From Delphinapterus leucas (taxonomy: Eukaryota; Chordata; Mammalia; Artiodactyla; Monodontidae): 64,000 nucleotides of DNA. Both the position numbers and the translations under genes were made by a program. This document shows, one piece after another, positions 1 through 11,511 of the stretch; within the stretch, counting starts at the first letter, position 1; each line of letters begins with the position of its first letter. The DNA lies in contig NW_022098031.1 of the NCBI RefSeq assembly GCF_002288925.2, forward strand, positions 17,189,270 through 17,253,269, written 5' to 3'. The notes under the pieces are model-generated. The model was not told the origin of the DNA. It searched no databases and saw only the letters and a list, made by a program, of their open reading frames with translations.

Positions 1-1185
1 GAAGCAAAGCTAGCAGTGATGTGTAGAACATGACTGTCTAATTAACACTACATCAGCAGGTGCATTTCTTTATGCAATTACGTTTTGCTTAACGTACTAA
101 ACCTTACTACTGAGACGTCTCTGTGTAGATCAAATTATTTTGGAATCTATTACCATATTGTATTTGTAGTGCCATTGTTGAATATATTTCAATAACCAAA
201 AAATTAGACTTCATAAGTTAAAAGATATTTTCTCAGCATAGAATTCAGCATAACATTGATAAAGCATTAGAGTCCAAAATATATTGCAAGCATTTATAAT
301 ATCTGTCTATATCATGTGTGTCTTCAGCACTGAACAGTTACCATTTGTTACTAACTTGTTCAAAATTTATTTACCACTAATATCAAAACATAATAATAGG
401 CAAGTCTTTTGAAATATTTCTTTAAGAGACTGAGTTTATGCTGTTGGTACAAGTTTGAAAACATAGTGAAAAGAGTTTGGAAATGCAAAAGCCTTTTCAT
501 GTGAAAATCATTCATAAATTAAGTTCCCTTATGGCCAGGAGAATGCCTGTTTATTTCACTGTGATATCCCGGCACCAAGTATGTGCCTTGACTCTCAATA
601 AATATTGTTAATAAGTCAAAAATGTATAAAATACTGAAGTGTGGAATAGATCATTTTAAGGATATCTATGAAATGTTTAGATTTATTAAAGAAAACTTGA
701 AGACAATTTTATCTATCACTGGATTAAACTTAGTTCCTATGCTAAAGTAGGCAAAGTATAAATTTGAAAAATAAAACAGTAATCTGAGAACAATATTAAT
801 TTTTAATCTAAAGCTTCAACAGTATTTTATGTATTTCAAAACTTACATCATTTTCCAATATAATTTCTTCAATGTTAGTCTAATTCTTTTACTTTTGACT
901 CATAACAAAATGCATTATTTTCCAAAGGCTAATTATGACATTGAATTTTCGAGCTAAAAGAATAGATGATGTTATAATAAATTCTTTGAATCTAGGGTTG
1001 TGGCCTCAAATGTTTGAACTCCTTGATCAATGGACGAACTTCAGTAAATTTGTGAAATGTGTAAAATTATTTGTAATATTTTCAGTGTATATACATTTTT
1101 TGAGGGTAGGGAATGTCAGTAGCATTTCTAATTTTTTAAGAAATGTTCTCTCACCTTCAAAAGTTTAAGATTTATTTATTCACTT
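1..1185. other. AT-rich unique DNA, no feature seen
   Basis: This stretch is AT-rich non-coding sequence with stops in all frames and no repeat I recognise. The longest open frame, 77 codons at 935-1168, has no domain-like composition, and I treat it as chance. Confidence 0.6.
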
Positions 1186-1375
1186 CTGTGGTCTTCAAAG
1201 TGTGGTCCCCAGACCAACAGCTTACGCACGCCTGGGAACATGTTAGATATGTGACTTCTTGGGCTCCACCTCAGACTTAATGAATAAAACATCTACTTGA
1301 AGAGTAGAGCCCAGCAATGTATATTTTAATAGCCTGCCTTCCAGGTGACTCATGCTAATGTTCGAACACCACTGG
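1186..1375. mobile_element. MER5A-type non-autonomous hAT DNA transposon relic
   Basis: The left end (cttcaaagtgtggtcccc) and the right end (cgaacaccactgg) are diverged forms of the MER5A terminal inverted repeats. Between them is the typical order: a segment like cctgggaacatgttag, a block like gggctccacctcagac, and tccaggtgactc near the right end. At about 190 bp this is the normal length for a complete MER5A. MER5 elements are ancient eutherian Charlie-group fossils with no coding capacity. The family call rests on recognition; orientation is not assigned. Confidence 0.75.
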
Positions 1376-1414
1376 TTGGTCTCTAGACCAATAATTAATA
1401 ATCCTGAATCCAAA

Positions 1415-1582
1415 TTTCAATCACCCAAAGAGTTAAACCAGAAATACCAAATCTCAGAACGTATCTTGAACTGATAAAATCAGAATTCAGAGAGGTGAGG
1501 AAGGTAAGGCCCAGACATCGGTATTTTCTTTTAAACTCCCTAGTGGATTTAACATGCAGTAAATGTTGAGAACCACTGGCCT
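1415..1582. mobile_element. Second MER5-type hAT relic
   Basis: About 40 bp after the first MER5, the sequence again shows the MER5 order: a segment like caatcacccaaagagtta, the block ggcccagacatcggtattt, ctccctagtggattt, and the terminal gttgagaaccactgg. It is more diverged in its left half than its neighbour. It could be a separate insertion beside the first or a diverged tandem partner. Both copies end in the same gaaccactgg motif in the same orientation. Confidence 0.6.
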
Positions 1583-2934
1583 AGTTAAATGTCTTTTTTT
1601 GTTTTAACAGCTAACATTTAAATATTGTTTCCAAATTAGCAAAATGATTTCAACCAACAACACCCCATCTGCCCACCCAACATTGGCAGTCTTAGGTTAA
1701 GACTGTAAATATTCAAAATGTCTAAATATCTAAAAGTTATAGATCATCTTATACTAATTGTTAAAATATATTCTTTTTCTTTTTTGACAAATACCTTGTA
1801 GTTTGGACAAGTCATGTTTAGTCACTCAGGGCAGTAGTACACACCTTCTTCTAGAGGAGATAGTCATTCATACCATGTGGTCCATTGAAAGGTGTTATCT
1901 TATTTTAAAATCCCATCACCTGACCACTGGAACTGGCTGGAGAAGGGGGATGCAGGGAACCTGATTACATTAGACTAGTTACAGGTTTTTGCAGAGATTG
2001 TTGAACTTGAGATCAGAAAAGGACGCTCTCAGCTTCCTGCTGCTGGCCGACACCATGGGATGTAATCAAAGGAGCTGCATAATGAGAGAAAGAAAGAAAC
2101 AAATGGTCAGTAGCAGAGAATCAAGCAGATACATAAAATTGTGAAAGTTGAAGGACTGCAAGCCTGTGTTCTTGAGTTCCTTTAGGCAAGCTTTCTAATG
2201 AATTCCTCATTTGGGCCAACCTTATTCCACATGGGTTGCTGTTTTTGCCTCCATCCCCCAAAATCCTATGTATTAAACATTGGTAGTTTCTATCTTAATT
2301 TTACCATTTATATGTCTCAATGAAAAGTAGCAGAGCTGAGACTTAAATCAAAGCCCAAGAGAGACAAACCATAAAATCTGTTTTCAGCCATACAGCTTCT
2401 TAATTTTCTAACATGGCTTTCAATACATTTGATTGAAAATAATTTTGGGTTTGAAACCTGATGCTGTCCCTAAGCACCTTGGTATCTATGCCATTTTATA
2501 GTTTTAAGTTAATCATTTAGAGTCAAAATTTCATCTTTTCACCTTTTTTTACCTTATAAGATATAGGATATTTGAAAGGATTGAAATGTATCCTTAACAG
2601 TTACATTTCCATAACAAATAGTTGGTGTTTTTTATTAATATCATCATCAGTATCATCATCAACTTTATTATTGTTGCTATTCTGAGTGAAACAACTAATA
2701 CTTTATTTGGAGAAAATTATTAAAATATTTAACCCTGTAATCAGGGTTATGTTGCTTTTAAAAGGATGCCTTACTTTATTTTTCTGGTATACTCTTCCTA
2801 ATCAGATCTCAATGATATGTAGCTAAGGCAGACAAGCAATCATTTACTAAGGAAAGTAAAACATCAAAGAAAAAAATCTGTTAAAATGGGGATGAAAACA
2901 TTTACTATCACAAAGCACACTTGCCCAAACATTT
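1583..2934. other. Unique DNA, possibly with one unnamed old repeat
   Basis: There is no coding signal. The part at about 1800-2210 is richer in GC and purines and reads like a degraded interspersed repeat (for example ctggaactggctggagaagg and cttcctgctgctggccgac), but I could not name a family. The rest is AT-rich single-copy-looking sequence with a short degenerate atcatcatcag run near 2640. Confidence 0.4.
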
Positions 2935-4556
2935 TTGTTGTTGTTGAAGTATAGTTGATTTACAATATTAGTTTTAGATTTACGACATAGTGATTTAATA
3001 TTGTTATAGAGTATCTGCCATTTAAAATTATTATAAAATATTGGCTATATTCCCAGTGCTGTACAACATATCCTTGTATCTTATTTATTTTAGACCTACT
3101 AGTTTGCATCTCTAATCCCCTTCCCCTATCTTGCCCCTCCTCTTACCCTTCATCCTTCATAACCACTAGTTTGTTTTCTGTATCTGTGAGGCTGTTTCTG
3201 TTTTGTTGTTTGTCATTTGCTTATCTTATTTTTTATATTCTACATATAAGAGAAAATATACAGTATTTATATTTCTCTGTCTGAATTACTTCACTTAGCA
3301 TAACACTCTCTGGGTCCAGCCACGTTGTTGCCAATGGCAGAATTTCATTTTTTATGGCTAATACTCCATTGTATATATATGCCACATCTTTTTTATCTAT
3401 TCATCTGTTGATGGGCACTTAGGCTGCTTCCGTATCTTGGCAATTATAAATAATGCTGCTATGAACACTGGCATGCATGTATCTTTTTGAATTAGTGTTT
3501 TTGTTTTCTTCGGATATATACCCAGGAATGGAATTGCTGGATCATATGGTAGTTCTATTTTTAGTTTTTGAGGAATCTCCATACTGTTTCCACAGTGGCT
3601 GCACCAATTTACATTCCCACCAACAGTGCATGAGGCGTACCCTTTTCCCACATCCTTGCCAACATTTGTTATTTGTTGCCTTTTTGAAGACAACAGCTCT
3701 TACAGGTGTGACGTGGTATCTCACTGAGGTTTTGGTTGGCATATCCCCGATGATTAATGATGTGGAGCATCTTTTCATGTGCCTGTTGGACATTGGAAAA
3801 ATGTCTCTTCAGGTGTTCTGCCCATTTTTAAATCAGATTGTTTGTTTTTTGATATTGAGTTGTATGAGCCCCTTACATATTTTGGATATTAATCCCTTCT
3901 TAGATATTATCATTTGAAAATATCTTCTCCCATTCAGTAGGTTGTAGGGGTTTTTTGTTGATGGTTTCCTTCCCTGTGCAGAAGCTTTTCAGTTTAGTTA
4001 GGTCTCATTTGTTTATTTTTGCTTTTGTTTCCCTAGCTTGAGGAGACAGATCCAAATAAATATTGCTAAGACTCATGTCGAAGAGTGTACTGCCAATGTT
4101 TTCTTCTAGCAGTTTTACCGTTTCTGGTCTTACATGTAGGTCTTTAATCCATTTTGAGTTTATTTTTGCATATAGCATGAGAAAATGTTCTAATTTCATT
4201 CTTTTACATGTGGCTGCCCAGTATTCTCAATACCCGTTATTAAAGAGTCTGTCTTTTCCTTATTGTATATTTTTGCCTCTTTTGTTGTAGATTAATGACC
4301 ATATATGTATGGGTTTATTTCTGGGCTGTCTGTTCTGTTCCGTTGATCTATGTGTCTGTTTTGTGCCAGTACTGTTTTGATTACTGTAACTTTGTAGTAC
4401 AGTGTGAAGTCATTAGTATAAACTGAAGTCTGTAGTATAGTCTGAGGGGAGTATGATACCTCTAGCTTTGTTTCTCAAGATTGCCTGTGCTATTCAGGGT
4501 CTTCTGTAGTTCCATACAAATTTTAGGATTATTCTATTTCTATGAAAAATGTCATG
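2935..4556 (-). mobile_element. L1 LINE, 3' UTR and ORF2 C-terminal part (3' half of an inverted L1)
   Basis: Read on the minus strand, this is the 3' end of a cetartiodactyl L1. The 3' UTR lies at 2935-3400, with the usual gaagtatagttgatttacaa block next to the poly-T. The C-terminal part of ORF2 follows rightwards, including the Cys/His-rich knuckle (CWQGC...HCWWEC) at about 3590-3660. Several stops and frameshifts break the frame, so it is not functional. At about 4556 the sequence switches abruptly to the opposite strand of the same element (next entry), the signature of a twin-priming inversion. Confidence 0.9.
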
Positions 4557-4560
4557 AAGT

Positions 4561-5040
4561 CCTAGCCGCAGCAGATAGGTGAGAAAAAGCAATAGAGGCA
4601 TCCAAATTGGAAAAGAAGTAAAACTGTCACTATTTGCAGATGACATGATACTACATATAGAAAACCCTAAAGTCTCCACCAAAAAAATTATTAGAACTAA
4701 TAAATGAATTCAGTAAAGTTGTAGGATACAAGACTACTATACAGAAATCGGTTGCTTCTCTATACACTAATAATGAACTATCAGAAAGAGAAAGTAAAAA
4801 AAAATCTCATTTACAATTGCATCGAAAAGAATAAAATATCTAGGAATAAATTTAACCAAGGAGGTAAAAGGCCAACACTCTGAAAAGTGTAAGACATTGT
4901 TGAAGGAAATTGAAAATGATACCAATAAATGGAAAGATATCCTGTGTTCATGGATTGGAAAAATTATGAACCCAAATTATGAACCCAGATGACCGAAATC
5001 AACCTACAGATTTAATGCAATCCATATCAGAATGCCTAAA
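4561..5040 (+). mobile_element. Inverted 5' segment of the same L1 (reverse transcriptase region)
   Basis: On the plus strand this carries the ORF2 region with the reverse-transcriptase catalytic motif FADDM (about 4634-4650), followed by downstream RT sequence. It ends near a diverged form of taatgcaatcc..atcaaaatgcc at 5020-5036. In the normal L1 that point sits immediately before the first bases of the neighbouring minus-strand segment (atgacatttttc...). The two parts therefore abut in L1 coordinates but lie head to head here. Stops interrupt the frame. No clear target-site duplication was found; a weak resemblance exists between about 2921-2935 and 5037-5050. Confidence 0.85.
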
Positions 5041-5395
5041 GATTTTGATTAAAGGAAAACAATGAACAGGGTTTGCTTTCCTTTTGAATAGTTACAAAAC
5101 AAAGCATATAAAGCCAACAAGAGAGTGTCATGATGGGCATATTAGATAGGATTCTATTGGAAAAAATAGGCAGTTTTCTTTTAGTGTAAGGTCAGAGGGA
5201 AAGTTCACCATATAGAGTTTTAAATTGATGTAACTGTATAAACAATTGTATTTTGACTTTTTAACAGTAAAAAAAAGTTGTATTTTTAAAATTGATAAAA
5301 GATGATGAAGACACTGAATAATTTTGGCATTATTTAGTTATTTGACTCTATAAAGAGGCATTATGGCAAAATCAACTAAAGGTTAATAATTAATT
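5041..5395. other. Unique AT-rich DNA
   Basis: I see no gene or repeat in this interval between the inverted L1 and the MIR. It contains ordinary AT-rich sequence with short poly-A runs. Confidence 0.5.
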
Positions 5396-5571
5396 ACTAA
5401 CACTGATTGAGCACTTACTACATGCCAGGTGAGTCTTGAACCTTTATAACTCTTGATTCCCACAGCAACCCCATGGCATTGTTTCTATTATTATTCCTGT
5501 TCTACAGATCAAAAAACTGATACAAAGAGTGTAGATACTTGATAGTAAGTGGTAGAGCTGAGATATAACTC
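5396..5571 (+). mobile_element. MIR SINE, left part (split by an LTR)
   Basis: The sequence follows the MIR core and tail: gattgagcacttactacatgcc, then a block for loss of cccattttacagatgagg (here tgttctacagatcaaaaaac), then agtaagtggtagagctgag. The right end of the element continues after the LTR at 6143-6212. MIRs are ancient tRNA-derived SINEs mobilised by L2. Confidence 0.8.
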
Positions 5572-6142
5572 TGTCTAGGAGGAAGAAATTTTCCTCTACC
5601 ATTCTAGGTTCCTCTAGCTGAGCAAAGAATTAAATTGACATGAGTCAGATTAACAGGAAAAAAATCAAACAAAAGTTTAGTAACATACATACATGAGAGA
5701 GATCCAGAAAAACTGAGGAACTCACCAAAATGGGCTTAAGCCCTCACCTTAAACACCATCTTCAGCTAAAGGCAAAAGAGGATGTTTTGCTGAAGGCAAA
5801 AGAGGAAGTATTGGTTTGGGACTTCAAAGAGGAGGAAAGCAATTGACATGGAGATGAAAAAGCAAATGTTTGGTAAACAAATATTTGCTGGGCTGTGAAG
5901 AGACAATGGGACACAAAATGGATTCTGATCTCTACCCCCTACACCTAGTCCCTATTCTTTGCAGATATCTCTAGTGATAGCTTTGTTCTGGGAACAGGGC
6001 CTTTATCTAAATTTTTTAGGCAGCTAAGAGGGAGGTAAAAAGAAAGACTTCCTGAGTCTTCTGTTTTTAGAAAATAATCACCCTAAATTAATACTCTTGC
6101 CAAAGAGACACATTTTGGGGTGGCAAGCCTTGCTCCCCTACA
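5572..6142 (-). mobile_element. Solo LTR of an endogenous retrovirus-like element
   Basis: The unit of about 570 bp has TG...CA ends: it begins tgtctagg at 5572 and ends cccctaca at 6142. It interrupts a MIR whose two halves lie directly on either side. On the minus strand it starts TGTAGGGGAGC, and a diverged polyadenylation-like segment lies near the other end. There is no internal gag, pol or env sequence, so it is a solo LTR. The precise family is not named. The flanks (aactc and taatc) do not give a clean duplication, in keeping with age. Confidence 0.65.
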
Positions 6143-6212
6143 TAATCTATTGATATATAATCCACTGAGTCTAGCTCAAAATCGATTGTTCTTAGCCACT
6201 ATGCTGTATTAT
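6143..6212 (+). mobile_element. MIR SINE, right part
   Basis: After the LTR the MIR tail resumes with gagtctagctcaaaat and ttcttagccactatgctgta, matching the end of the MIR consensus (gactccaaagcc...cttaaccactatgctat). Together with 5396-5571 this makes one MIR split by the LTR insertion. Confidence 0.7.
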
Positions 6213-6585
6213 GTAACATTATTTAAGAAGTAAAAATTTAAGTTCAGCTTAAATCATGATTCGATGGTTTGCCATGACCATACCATGCTGTAGTCTGAAA
6301 AGGATGATGGTACTGTCAATTATTCAGATAAATCATTCAAATAAATCAGAATATGCACCAGTGGGGAAAAAAATGTATCTAATTTCATATTCCAAATATC
6401 AGTGTAAAAATACTGTTTCATCTACGTCACAGTCTTTTTAATTCCATATATAAAGGGCATGAATAAAAGACAAGGTGTGTAACTGAGGAAGTTATTAATG
6501 CCAAAGAAACTATTAACCCAATTCTCAACAGAATTTGTTCTTCATATTCATTCAGGACTTAGAGACAACTGAAGTAGTCTTTGAG

Positions 6586-6903
6586 GTTTTTTTTTTTTTT
6601 AACCAGATATTCATTTTTAATTATTATTTATTTATTTATTTGGCTCCGTTGGGTCTTTGTTTCTGTGCGAGGGCTTTCTCCAGTTGCGGCAAGTGAGGGC
6701 CACTCTTTATCGCGGTGCACGGGCCTCTCACTATCGCGGCCTCTCTCGTTGCGGAGCACAGGCTCCAGACGCGCAGGCTCAGTAGTTGTGGCTCACGGGC
6801 CCAGTTGCTCCGCGGCATGTGGGATCTTCCCGGACCAGGGCTCGAACCCGTGTCCCCTGCATCGGCAGGCGGACTCTCAACCACTGCACCACCAGGGAAG
6901 CCC
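6586..6903 (-). mobile_element. CHR-type SINE, long form, with target-site duplication
   Basis: This is a tRNA-derived SINE of the cetartiodactyl CHR group in minus orientation: poly-T at the left, tRNA-like head at the right. On the minus strand it starts gggcttccctggtggtgcag (A-box region) and has the B-box-like ggttcgagccc. The tail-proximal block (about 6640-6720) that the short CHR copies lack is present here. A 10-bp duplication, agtctttgag, flanks it at 6576-6585 and 6904-6913. The 127-codon plus-strand frame across it is not a gene. Confidence 0.92.
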
Positions 6904-6999
6904 AGTCTTTGAGTTTTTAAGTCACATAATGCTTTCAGTTTCAGAACAGTTCAGAAAATCTTAGCCAGTTGTGTTTGATATTGTTGACTAAAGAAAATG

Positions 7000-7420
7000 C
7001 ACAACTTAAAAGTTGAAAATGATGTTTGTTTTATTCAGGCCATTACTGAGGAGTATAGCCTGGGATACAGTTTCTCAGGTAGATCCGATGAACTATTCCA
7101 AAGAGGTAAGGGAGTGGCTAGCATGTATAGGAGTTTTTTCTGAAAAACCAAAAAAACAAAAACATGAAGTCAAGCCTCAAAAGATTACTGCTAATCACAA
7201 AAAACAGACATCTCAAGTTAATGATTTTAGTGCTTTTTTATGTATGAGAAATTGCAAGAGTCTGGGCTCCATGCAATTATTCCTTTGATATGAATCTTAA
7301 CTATCTAGGGCCAGTATCCTGTTTTTCCCCTCAGGGCACACCATAGGGGGTAGCTGCAATGGCTCATGGCTGGATGGCTGCAACATTCTTTGTTTACTTG
7401 AAATGGCAGAGAACTTTTTT
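7000..7420. mobile_element. Probable LTR-derived repeat
   Basis: The stretch resembles an endogenous retrovirus LTR seen in artiodactyls: gatgtttgttttattcagg near the left, then aagattactgctaatcac, agacatctcaagttaatg and gggccagtatcctgttttt. No coding domain is present; the 91-codon frame inside is chance. The family and orientation are not certain, and it could instead be another class of medium-age repeat. Confidence 0.45.
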
Positions 7421-7489
7421 TTTTTTTGTCCACAATATTCTTATATTTAAAATGTTTACTAAAGCTGAATTTGCCCTTTTTAGAGAGTA

Positions 7490-8194
7490 CAGGTGACACT
7501 TGAACAAGACGGGTTTGGACTGCTCTGGTTGTAACTGAGCACTGATCTCCTATCCCTGCTATGCAGAAAGCCAAACTCTGACCCTGGGTGTTTGCAGCGA
7601 AGTAAGGGTTTATTGTAGGACTCCAAGCAAGGGAGTGGGAGACAAACCTCAGATCCATTCCAACTTGGTCTTTGAGTTAGGGATTTTTAAAGGGTAAGAA
7701 AAAAAAAGCCGGAGTTAATCGTCATCTTGTGATGCTTCTTAATCATAGTTCCAGGAGTCAGGGTGTCTGTGCTTTAGGAGTCTCTGGTCTGGTGGTCCAT
7801 GACTGACCTTGACCAGGGCAGGGGGGCGGGAGTCTGTTAGCTCATCTTGCCCTGGGGAAACAACCTGGGTCTGTTGTACATTAAGAATGTTATCAACAAC
7901 AGCAGTTTTAGTCATCTGACTGGTTGATTAGAGCTTATTTAACACAGGATTGAGGTCAGAGGGGACAAGAAAGGGAATATAGTTTTGGCTAGAGAGGTTA
8001 ATCATAAATTTGGCAGGAGAACTCCGTTTCAGGGCGAGTTGGGTTTAGGGTCTACAGTACTATAAAATCCATGGTTGGTTGAATCTGCTGTGTGGAACCT
8101 TGGATACGGAGGGCTGACTGTCAAGTTATACGTGGAATTTCAGCTGTGTGGAGGGTCAGTGCCCCTAACCTCCACTTGGTTCAAAGGTCATCTG
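7490..8194. mobile_element. Tigger/MER2-type DNA transposon, interrupted by an LTR
   Basis: The ends are diverged inverted repeats: the left caggtgacacttgaac and the right, reverse-complemented, cagatgacctttgaacc. Each is bordered by TA (7488-7489 and 8195-8196), the target duplicated by Tc1/mariner-type transposases. Terminal blocks gacgggtttgga on the left and ggatacggagggctgact with gtcagtgcccctaacc on the right are typical of the pogo-like Tigger/MER2/MER44 group. Only about 180 bp belong to the transposon; the middle is a later LTR insertion. No transposase remains. Confidence 0.75.
7530..8054 (-). mobile_element. Solo LTR nested in the Tigger element
   Basis: This segment of about 525 bp separates the two Tigger termini. 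In plus coordinates it begins tgtaactgagc and ends gggtctaca, so on the minus strand it runs TGTAGACCC...GTTACA. The minus strand near 7595-7615 reads acaataaaccc, a polyadenylation-signal arrangement common in class I LTRs. No internal retroviral genes are present. The right boundary is uncertain by about 5 bp because the last bases resemble Tigger sequence. Confidence 0.6.
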
Positions 8195-8196
8195 TA

Positions 8197-9189
8197 TATG
8201 ATATGTAAAAGAATATTAGGCGTGTGCTTAAAGTGTCACATCACCACCATTTCTGAAGGCATACAGTCTCCTCTTTGCTCCACTTTCTTTCTCTAGTTCA
8301 CGGCTGCCTGTGCTTGTAAGCTGCCCTATTTAATTTATGGTTCGAATTGTAGTTTTCTGGCCCCTGCTGTCGTTTCTATAGTAGAATCTTATTCTGTTTC
8401 TCTGTTTGCTTTACCAGCTGTAGCTTCTTGAGGTCATCACACAACAGATTTCCATATTCCAGAAACCAAATGGTAGTGCTATAATCAAAATTATTCTTTG
8501 TAAAATCGACCTTTTCGGATTTTAGCACAGTAGGACATGCAACTATCACAATAAAATAGTTACCAGTAGGAAAAAAAAACCTATCTAATATATATCTATA
8601 GATATAAATATACTTACCTACAGACAAATAAAAACCTATAACACATTTGGTAATTTTTTTATGCTTTGTAGATTATTTTTCTCTACACTGTTATTAATGG
8701 CATTGCTGAATCTCTTGATGTTGTGAGGGTTTATTAGATTCTTCTTTCAGCTTTTGTTGGCTTTTTTGTTATAGAGCCCCTGGAGGGTTAATCAAGGATG
8801 TCCTAACACATGTAATGGATTTTGCATGGGCAGGCAGTTGCTAGGAAATGAAACATATCAGTAAAATACCCTTTTAGAATTAAACTTTTCTTTGAGGTAT
8901 GATCATTTCCCCTCAGCACAGGGGGTAATATTCTTTTAGGAAGTTTAAACTGCATTACCTAGCTAAGTCAAAGTAAGTGTAACTATGTCTTTAGTACAAT
9001 ATATTTAAGGGAATTTATACTAGAGTGTTATCTTGATAGCTGGCATACTTTTGAACTTTCTCATAATTACGGGGATTTGGTAATCCTTGTTAGTGTGTTA
9101 CTAAAATCCAGATCAAGATATTTTGTTTTGGGGTAGGATAGATAGGAATTGCCAACAAATGCTACATTAATTTCTTCATGAAGAGAACG
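8197..9189. other. Unique DNA
   Basis: No gene or named repeat was recognised. An AT-rich run lies at 8580-8620. The 83-codon minus-strand frame at 8376-8627 is low in complexity at its N-terminal end and has no recognisable domain. Confidence 0.45.
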
Positions 9190-9385
9190 AACTCATCCTG
9201 AACACCTCTTACGAGCTAGGCATGGTGCTAAAAATATTTTAAGCATTACCAAAACTACTTCTCAACAAATTTATGAGGCCCATTTTCCAGATCAGAAACG
9301 TGGGCCTCTAATTCCATAGCTGATAAGTAATAGCAAGAAATAGAATGTTTGCCTCCATAGGCCAAGCGTTTTCTACTCCAGATCC
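9190..9385 (+). mobile_element. MIR SINE
   Basis: The order ctcctgaacacc...acgagctaggcatggtgct, then ttatgaggcccattttccagatcagaaac, then ctgataagtaatag and tttgcctccataggcc follows the MIR consensus from its core to its tail. It is strongly diverged, as expected for this ancient family. Confidence 0.7.
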
Positions 9386-9994
9386 ACAAATTTAGCTATC
9401 TTTATCACCCCATCATTTTTCTTGGATAGTTTCTGTTACCTCTTCCATCTCTTCTGGAACTTCTGATCTCTTCTAATAAGCTTGTTCTCTCCCTCTCTCT
9501 TCCGCCCTTTTCTCTGAAAGTATTCGATTAAATTTTTTTCTCCTTTTTTTCTTTCTATGCTTCTTTGGAGTTATTTATATACTTCCCCATTCTTTTCGTT
9601 TAACTACTCCATTTACTTAAAATTTCCTCTTTACCATAAGAAATATCTTTTTCATTACTTCAGTAGCTCTGTAGCTTTCATTAACATATCATTCCTTTCC
9701 TGTTACTTTTCTATCAAAATAATTGGTTATTCTAGAATAGATGAGCATTTTATATTATTCCAACAACAGAAAATAATATCTGAATATAATATCTATGAAA
9801 ATCATGACACGTGAGAACTCAAAATAATTATTCAAGGCCTGTGTGGGCAATGATTTTTGAAGACCCTTAAATTTGTGGGAAGATAACATTTTTAACCTAG
9901 GAGAGAATTTTCAGATGTAAATGACCCTGAAAGGATACTGCTGATACAAGTAGGAGTAGTGTTGCATTGGTCACCTTTACTACCATTTAAAGTA

Positions 9995-10025
<31 letters not shown>

Positions 10026-11511
10026 GTCTATCTTATTGTTTATTGTTCTATCAATCTAACATTCTATCATTAATATAGCTCAATGAATTTCAATATGCCC
10101 ATACTACTGCTTATAAAATACTTTGAAAATGTGCTGATACTTCTGTTTATCACGTGACTAAGGTTCACAACTGATATTTAGTAAGCAAGGTCCAAGAACG
10201 CCAGAATATTTAACTTATATTGTAAAATGTCAGATACCAAAAAATGTTAACATTTTTTGTTAATATTTAAAATATAATTTTTAGTTTTTCCCACTAAAAC
10301 TGTTTTATCATTGTTATAATCATAATGTTTTAAAAATAGGACATATTAAATAAATATAAAGAGTTATACTGGAAAAGCAGGAAACGGTTTACCATATTTC
10401 AAAAATTTAAGCAAACTATTGAAACCCAGAATTCGTCACCAAGGTGCTCATAAAACCTCATGTAAAAAATACGTGTTATTATTTCTTACGGAAAGTACAC
10501 ATTCCGGCAAAATGTTATAATCTACACAGTATTGGGAAAAAATATCTTGCCAAGATTATTAAAACTGTTCTAGCATCATTATTTAAAAAAAAATCAAGTG
10601 GAAGTTAATGAAAGATGACAACAGTCACTGAATGGTTTTCAATAGACGCTATTAATAAAATTAAGTGTAATCCCTTGAATAATAAATTATTTCTTAAGGT
10701 ACATAGTGGCAATGGAGACTGGCTAAATATTGCATCTCACAATAAGAGGAGTTTCCGGAAACATTGCTTAAAAAGATTTTGTTTGCTATCCAGTATTCAG
10801 TGACAAATTTAAAATTAAATCAATGAAATGTAAATATCAAGATTGAAATATTGCATAAATTTATATCTCTCAGGTAAATACATTTGAAAATTTGAATGCT
10901 GTTAAGAAACATACAAACAAAAAGATAAACCTCATTAAATTAAAGGAATTGTGGGATTAGTAAACATATTTACATATTAAAAAAATACTTTCTTGCTGAG
11001 AATGTTATTTTCCAATATTGAAAGAGTTTGTTAAAAATAGTCTTGAAATGTATTTCCAAATGACTTGGAAAAATATATTGCCCCTAATTAGCTCTTACTA
11101 AAAAGATGTGAGGAATAATTCTAAAATGTTTATAATTAAAAAAATAAAGTTACAACATGTATGATTTTTTCATTTGAAATGAATGTGAAACATGTTTGTT
11201 TATATTTCTATAATGAACTGAAAAGAAAAAAACCTCTGATGTCAAAATTTAATCAAATTATCCAGACTTTTTGGGTTCAATTAAAACTTTTATTCCCATT
11301 TTTTAATACCCATTGAATTACTTGTGTCCAACTACATAGATGAAAAGGATTTCAGTGCAATAGTACAGGTACTGTAAGCATAACAATACTTCAGATGTTT
11401 ATTAGGGATTTGACATTCCTTTTAACAGACTAAGAAATATGATTATTATTATTTTACTTGCTGGTCTCATTGTATTAAAAAAAGCCAATTACATTAGCAA
11501 CAAAAAAGTGG
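9386..11511. other. AT-rich unique DNA
   Basis: No gene is supported. The interval has a CT microsatellite (separate entry) and otherwise very AT-rich sequence with scattered short A/T runs. Open frames of 62-85 codons are within chance and show no domain composition. Confidence 0.5.
9994..10021 (+). repeat. (CT)n microsatellite
   Basis: A perfect dinucleotide run of about 14 TC units. It lies in otherwise unique AT-rich sequence and is likely to be length-polymorphic. Confidence 0.95.

Noticed and set aside
3477..3917. 146-codon plus-strand frame
   Set aside because: It is antisense to L1 ORF2 and has no independent support.
6636..6903. tRNA-like A- and B-boxes suggesting a tRNA gene
   Set aside because: They belong to the head of a CHR SINE with poly-A tail and target duplications; no cloverleaf can be formed. 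The same applies to the other CHR heads.
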